The position numbers and the translations under genes are program-made. From Alligator mississippiensis (Eukaryota > Chordata > Crocodylia > Alligatoridae): DNA of 64,000 nt. Shown one piece after another: positions 59,934 to 64,000 of this stretch (the first letter of the stretch is position 1; every line of letters begins with the position of its first letter). The stretch covers positions 60,497,444-60,561,443 of the forward strand of contig NC_081832.1 in the NCBI RefSeq assembly GCF_030867095.1, given 5' to 3'. Under the pieces are notes generated by a model, which was given only the letters and a program-made list of their open reading frames with translations, made no database searches and was not told the origin of the DNA.

Positions 59934-62900
59934 GTAGGTGCCTGGGCTGCTTACTCTGGGGGCTTTTATTATTTACTCTGTATACTGGCAACCAGTTGGG
60001 TTTGTTTGCTTTGGAGCTTGCCTGCCCAAGTTACTATTCCCCTAGCCCACCTGGGACAGACCAGCCATGGCCCTGGGGATGAGCAAGAGAGGAATGGCTT
60101 GTGCTTCAGAGACCTGCTTCCCTCCCCACCGTGCCCCATAATAGGGATCCTTTCACCTAGCACTGAAAGGCAGCTGCCTCTGGGGTGGGGCCCGACCGGA
60201 CGGCACACAGCACTGCTTCACAAGACTGCAGGGTAAGCAGCATGATCCCCGTAGCTAACGGCAGCCAGAACAGTAGGGACCACCACTACGAACAATTTTT
60301 ACTGCGAGGAAGCCAGCCTGGCCTGTCAGGAGGCGGAGAAGATGCTCCTGAAGGGAGACAGTGGGGTGGACACTGCCAGCAGCCCCAGAGCCCTGAGCTG
60401 TAGCTGGAGGGTAGAGGTGGATGGCTAAGGAGCTCAGCACTGGGGCACGCTAGACAGAAGAGAGAGCACTCTGGGCATGGAGCGTGCCACAGACAGGGCT
60501 GGTACCTCTGTGACCCAGCTCCCAGGGGCTCTGGCCACTGCCTGGCAGCCCCTCTGCCACTGGAGGGAACAGGCAAAAGAAGGCATTTGTCCATCTCCTC
60601 AGCATGAGGGGCAGCTTCAGGGAACATTTACATTGTTTTATATTTCTGCCCCTTGCCCCAGAAGGTCCCTGTGCTCTGTATGCTCCATACTTGTACGGAT
60701 TCCCTTCGCCCACATTTCAGAGACAGTGGCATCCCCAGACAAACAGGCCACCCCACAGAGCCCAAGAGGGAGTGGGGAGGGAAAGGGCATATCAGTCATA
60801 GCAGAAACCCTGCTTTTATGATGGCTCTCACATCCACACGTCATACATGCGTGTCGTCCTTATTCCTCCCTCGCATGTCCTCCCCATAAAACGGCACCCA
60901 GATCACCTTCCCTGGGAGAGGGGAGGGGTCAACCATCCTCAGCAGGAAGGCATGCCACTGTCTTCTTGGCTCCAGAGTCAAAGTAGCTCAGTGAGGACCC
61001 TAGAGCTGCAGCCATCTCCTGGTCACACAGGGGGCTGACTCCCTTCCTCCCCTGCCCACCTGCACCTTTCATGAGGACAGGTGCAACTCTGAGAAATGCC
61101 CGGAGGATTCAAAGTGCAGATCTGCAAAGAGACCCCCTGTGGCACTAAACAGCCCCTTGAAGTCACCATGTGTTCAACCAGGACTTCCCATGGAGAACAG
61201 GAGATGCAGGGGCATGAAGGGTGTTACCTTCTGCATTTGCAGGCCCCTGTCAAAAGCTCTGTTCTAATTTATCTTGGGGGAAATCTTTCCAGCCTCACTG
61301 GGTGGCCAAGCCTCTGTAGAGTCTGTCCTTAGTTTCTGCACCAACTTCACTGGCAGCTGGGGCACTTGCCAAGAGCAGGCAATCAGCCTGTTCAGCTCAG
61401 GAAGGGCCATCAGCAAACTGGAGATGCTGCTAGTCGGATGCCCCACGCACCCTGCAGGGAGGGTGGGCGGTGGGGCTACCATCTGGCAAAAGAGGTCTAT
61501 AGCAACATTTCTCAACCCATGGGTCTTGACCCAAAAGATTGAAAGAATATATGAAAGGGTCGCACACGGACTTTAAAAATGGATCAACAAACTTTAAAAA
61601 TGGGTTCCTCCTTTAAAGGAGAAAAATGTGGGAAACTGGCTTTTCCCTTGCAGGCTGAGTTCCAGCCTGCAAGGGGCTGCTTGAGGCCCCCATGTCCCCC
61701 CTCCCCACACACTCTGCGAGGCAGCAGGTCAGGAGCGAGGGGCACTGGGTCAAGACTGGTCATCAATGTTTATAAATGGGTCCTGGTACAAAAAATAATG
61801 TTGAGAACTACTGGCCTACAGGACATACCGGCTCCAGGCTCCCCAGTTCCTCAGGGCCATTTCCAAAAAGGGCAACACTTTTTATTTTTTTTTTTTGCAT
61901 TGCATCCACCCACCCAGCTCAAAGCATGTTAGAAGGAGCGTCCAGATCACTACCCCTCAATTACAGAGAAAGGAACCAAAGAAAGAGAGATTCAGTATTT
62001 TAGGATCCCATAGCAAGACAGCCACACAATAGGGATCCCAGGAGCCCAGGCGCCATCTCCTGGCTCCTCTTGCTACAGCAGCCTGCCTCCCACCTGGAGG
62101 GTATGAGCCCTGCCAGGTAGAGCAATTCCTACCACTCAGCTACATGCAGCACTGTACCTAGTGTCCTGACAGCTCTGGGTGAACTTTTAGTATTGGGCCC
62201 CCCTTTGGCAGAGATAGTAATAATAATAATTATTATTATTATTATTATAAAATTACCATTTTCAGGCCTCCTTTCTGTCCAGACCCTAGATGGCCACCTG
62301 GTTTGCCCATACCTGTGTCCAGCTCTGACTACATGCAAGAATCCCCTCTCAGGCACCCACATCCCAGTAGAAGGGTGGATTAAGCATGGGTCAGCGCTGG
62401 GAAAGTTATACCCTGTCCCACCTTCCTTTGCAGCTTCTGCTCTGCGCTTTCTCCTTGACCTTCATGCCAGCTGCCTTCACAGAAGCAAAAGACCGAAGCA
62501 AAGCAGTCAAAGGAAGGAGAGGACAGGCTCGGGACAGGGTCCAGCTCCCGGGGGCCCAGACCTCCCCCCCAGGCCCCAGGCTGAAGGCAAATGCATTGGC
62601 CATGGATGATACATACACCATGGTGGAGGAATATGAGGAGAGCATTCAGGAGATGGTACGCCAGCTGAGGAACAGCTCGGAGCCCCCTGACACCAAGTGC
62701 CAGGTCAGCCTGGGACTCTGGAGTCCCAACAAGAGGAGTCTGTCTCCATGGGCCTACAGGTGAGGCTGCAGGGCAAAGCACCACTGAGATGGGTGCTCCC
62801 CAGCCCAGGTAAGGCCCTTCCGCGCACAGAGCAGGGCTCAAAGCTGACGGCAACCCCAGTTAGATAGTGTGTAACCCTACAGTGGGCACTAAGCCCACTT

Positions 62901-63412
62901 TACAAGCTGCTGCTCCATTGCCACAGGACCACATTCCTTCATGTGTGGCTGGTGCAGCACAGGCAGCCAGGCAGAGAGAGCTCCAGCAAGCCCCTTTCTC
63001 CATGAGGAGGCTTGCTCCTTGCATACCCAAGTCCTGGCTTGCAGTTTTTGTGGCACCCATACCCGTTTCCAAGGAGGAAAACCCTACCTATTCCCATGGG
63101 GCCTGCCCAGGCTGAGCGGTGTCCCTGCACCTACCTCCTCTGCTCCCTCTCTTCTTTCACAGCATAAATCACGATGCAATGCGGATTCCCATGGACATCC
63201 CAGAGGCGCAGTGCCTCTGTGTCGGCTGCATCAACCCTTTCACTATGCAAGAAGACCGCACCATGGCCAGCATCCCCATCTACAGCAGGCTGCCTGTCCG
63301 CCGCCTGCTATGCCAGCCAGGGGCCAAGGCCCCCAGGAAGAAGAAGGGTTGCCACAAGAAGTACAGGATGGTCATGGAGACCATCGCCGTGGGCTGCACC
63401 TGCATCTTCTGA
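59913..63412 (+). CDS. IL17B: Interleukin-17B, three coding exons (59913-59933, 62434-62759, 63163-63412)
   Basis: Secreted cytokine of the IL-17 cystine-knot family. Mammalian IL-17B forms a homodimer and signals through IL17RB. The spliced frame is 21+326+250 nt, encoding 198 residues (human: 180, from memory). Residues 1 to about 25 form a signal peptide (MDWTPSL then a leucine-rich core). A basic, proline-rich linker follows to about residue 65, then the block EEYEESIQEMVRQLRNSS with an N-glycosylation site at N87. The core holds eight cysteines at 96, 133, 135, 138, 166, 179, 194 and 196, with the blocks NKRSLSPWAYSINHD, CLCVGCINPFTMQEDR and METIAVGCTCIF almost as in human IL-17B. IL-17D and IL-17A/F fit much less well. 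Splice sites are canonical: CTG|gtaggt, ttgcag|CTT, ACAG|gtgagg, cacag|CATA. Two ATGs stand in tandem at 59910 and 59913. I chose the second because it has A at -3 and G at +4 and matches the human MDW start. The stretch between C166 and C194 is longer and more basic than in human. Confidence 0.96.
61503..61813. mobile_element. hAT-type (Charlie-like) DNA transposon relic in IL17B intron 1
   Basis: The 311-bp element starts CAACATTTCTCAACCCATGGG and ends AATGTTGAGAACTACTG (in reverse CAGTAGTTCTCAACATT). These are typical Charlie-type ends. The flanks GTCTATAG (61495-61502) and GCCTACAG (61814-61821) agree at 6 of 8 positions, both differences being transitions, a decayed 8-bp target duplication. 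The internal pair GACTTTAAAAATGG / AACTTTAAAAATGG is a short direct repeat. Confidence 0.82.
61940..62060 (-). repeat. MIR-like ancient SINE remnant in IL17B intron 1
   Basis: CAATTACAGAGAAAGGAACC, AAGAGAGATTCAGTA, CATAGCAAGACAGCC and GATCCCAGGAGCCCAGGCG follow the reversed MIR order. Divergence is high. Confidence 0.45.
62216..62250. repeat. (TAA)n/(TTA)n trinucleotide repeat
   Basis: TAATAATAATAAT passes directly into TATTATTATTATT, so the tract is a perfect small palindrome. It lies about 180 bases before IL17B exon 2. Confidence 0.9.
62434..62759 (+). CDS. IL17B: IL17B coding exon 2
   Basis: The exon follows the acceptor ccttcctttgcag and encodes the rest of the signal peptide (LLLCAFSLTF), the basic linker and the start of the IL-17 fold up to SPWAY. 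It ends in phase 2 (AG, completing Ser116 with the C of exon 3) before gtgagg. The N-glycosylation sequon NSS and the first framework cysteine (KCQV) lie here. The same exon boundary in the SPW(A/G)Y-S codon is found in other IL-17 genes. Confidence 0.95.
63163..63412 (+). CDS. IL17B: IL17B coding exon 3 with stop
   Basis: The exon follows the acceptor cttctttcacag after a 403-base intron. It encodes SINHDAMRIP through GCTCIF and the TGA stop at 63410-63412. Seven of the eight framework cysteines are here, including the CLCVGC and GCTC motifs of the cystine-knot fold. Relative to human IL-17B there are extra basic residues around KAPRKKKGCHKKYRM. They remain in frame and keep a cysteine at the place expected for the human PC residue. 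Confidence 0.96.
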
Positions 63413-64000
63413 GGGAGGACAAGCAGGTCTTCCCAGCTCTCCCACACCCCCATGCAGAACTAACCTGAGGCCTCTGGGACTGGAAAGCAGCTACCGTCTA
63501 AGCAGCCATTTCTCATTACAGCCATTTTGCAAGGGCCCCAGCTGGGGCCCCCAGGAGAGGGGTTAACAGGGCCTGGTGCATGTGGGGAAGACCCAAGTAG
63601 GTGGGAAGCAGCTACTTAGACCCATAGAGTTTTCCCCTTCACTCTCACATCTCCCTGCTGAGCCTGGAGCATGACTGCAGCATGCAGCCCCCAGGAGCTG
63701 GCTGGGTGGGGTAGCTGGCACCCACACAGCTCTCAGCAGCTCCCAACATGCAGCCACCTCACTTACCTTTTGGGCAGTGCATGGCACAGCTGCACACCTG
63801 TGCTGTTTCCTGGCAGCTCAGCAGCAGCAGAAGAGAGAGGTAGCCAGAATCATGGAGGAGGGGAGGAGGAAACAGCTGCTAACCAGGGCCCTCAAGCAGA
63901 GGGAAAAGGCTCTCAGTCCTGCCTACCTTGGGAGCTGCAAACAGCACCTGCCTCTTGTTCCCACCCGCTCCAGACGGTGCATCGGTCACAGCAGCTGCCA
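63413..64000 (+). other. Downstream of the IL17B stop (3' UTR and flank)
   Basis: These 588 bases presumably contain the IL17B 3' UTR. I see no AATAAA or ATTAAA hexamer up to the window end. The polyadenylation signal must therefore be a weaker variant or lie beyond the edge. No further coding sequence is recognisable; PCYOX1L, the next gene in human, would lie farther right. Confidence 0.5.

Larger units (their letters stand above)
59934..62433 (+). other. IL17B intron 1
   Basis: A 2.5-kb intron with GT...AG ends. It holds a hAT-type relic (61503-61813), a T-rich run at about 61880-61897, a MIR-like remnant on the opposite strand (about 61940-62060) and an AT trinucleotide repeat (62216-62250). 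No other conserved coding block was seen. Confidence 0.85.

Overview
The window is a gene-poor stretch of about 64 kb from an amniote, most likely a crocodilian and otherwise a turtle or other sauropsid. I infer this from the repeats: short 3' fragments of CR1 LINEs with the sauropsid-type tail, several small hAT-type DNA transposons with 8-bp target duplications, faint ancient MIR/CORE-SINE-like remnants, and no mammalian L1 or Alu. Coding sequence is very sparse, CpG is depleted apart from a few patches, and no bacterial-style gene organisation is present.

Two landmarks identify the locus. At the right end, on the + strand, lies a three-exon gene for interleukin-17B (exons at 59.9, 62.4-62.8 and 63.2-63.4 kb, 198 codons, 8 conserved cysteines). 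About 40 kb to its left, on the - strand, lies the miR-143/miR-145 cluster (hairpins at about 19.2 and 18.4 kb). All four mature arms match the sequences I know from human. The order and divergent orientation (IL17B, then the host transcript CARMN with miR-143 before miR-145) are those of human chromosome 5q32, so this is the conserved IL17B - CARMN/miR-143/145 - (CSNK1A1) neighbourhood. CSNK1A1 itself is not seen and should lie off the left edge.

By region: 1-18 kb is intergenic, with one complete hAT relic (13.07-13.54 kb), a CR1 tail (15.33-15.56 kb) and simple repeats. 18.4-19.3 kb is the microRNA cluster. 19.3-41.5 kb is the presumed body and upstream region of the microRNA host transcript. 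It contains a CpG patch at 22.7 kb, a foldback element beside a second CpG patch at 26.4-27.0 kb, a CArG box with a MEF2/TATA-like box at 29.0 kb, a CR1 fragment at 34.5 kb, and a CCAAT/TATA promoter-like arrangement on the - strand at 41.38-41.47 kb. 42-59.8 kb is intergenic and holds two hAT relics, CR1 fragments and a 325-bp MITE. 59.9-63.4 kb is IL17B, with another hAT relic in its first intron.

MiR-143 and miR-145 are the smooth-muscle microRNAs driven by SRF/myocardin in mammals. The single perfect CArG box and the TATA-like arrangements on the correct strand are the most useful regulatory leads here. They are inferences from motif and position only. I found no previously undescribed protein system; the many long open frames in the GC-rich parts look like chance frames.
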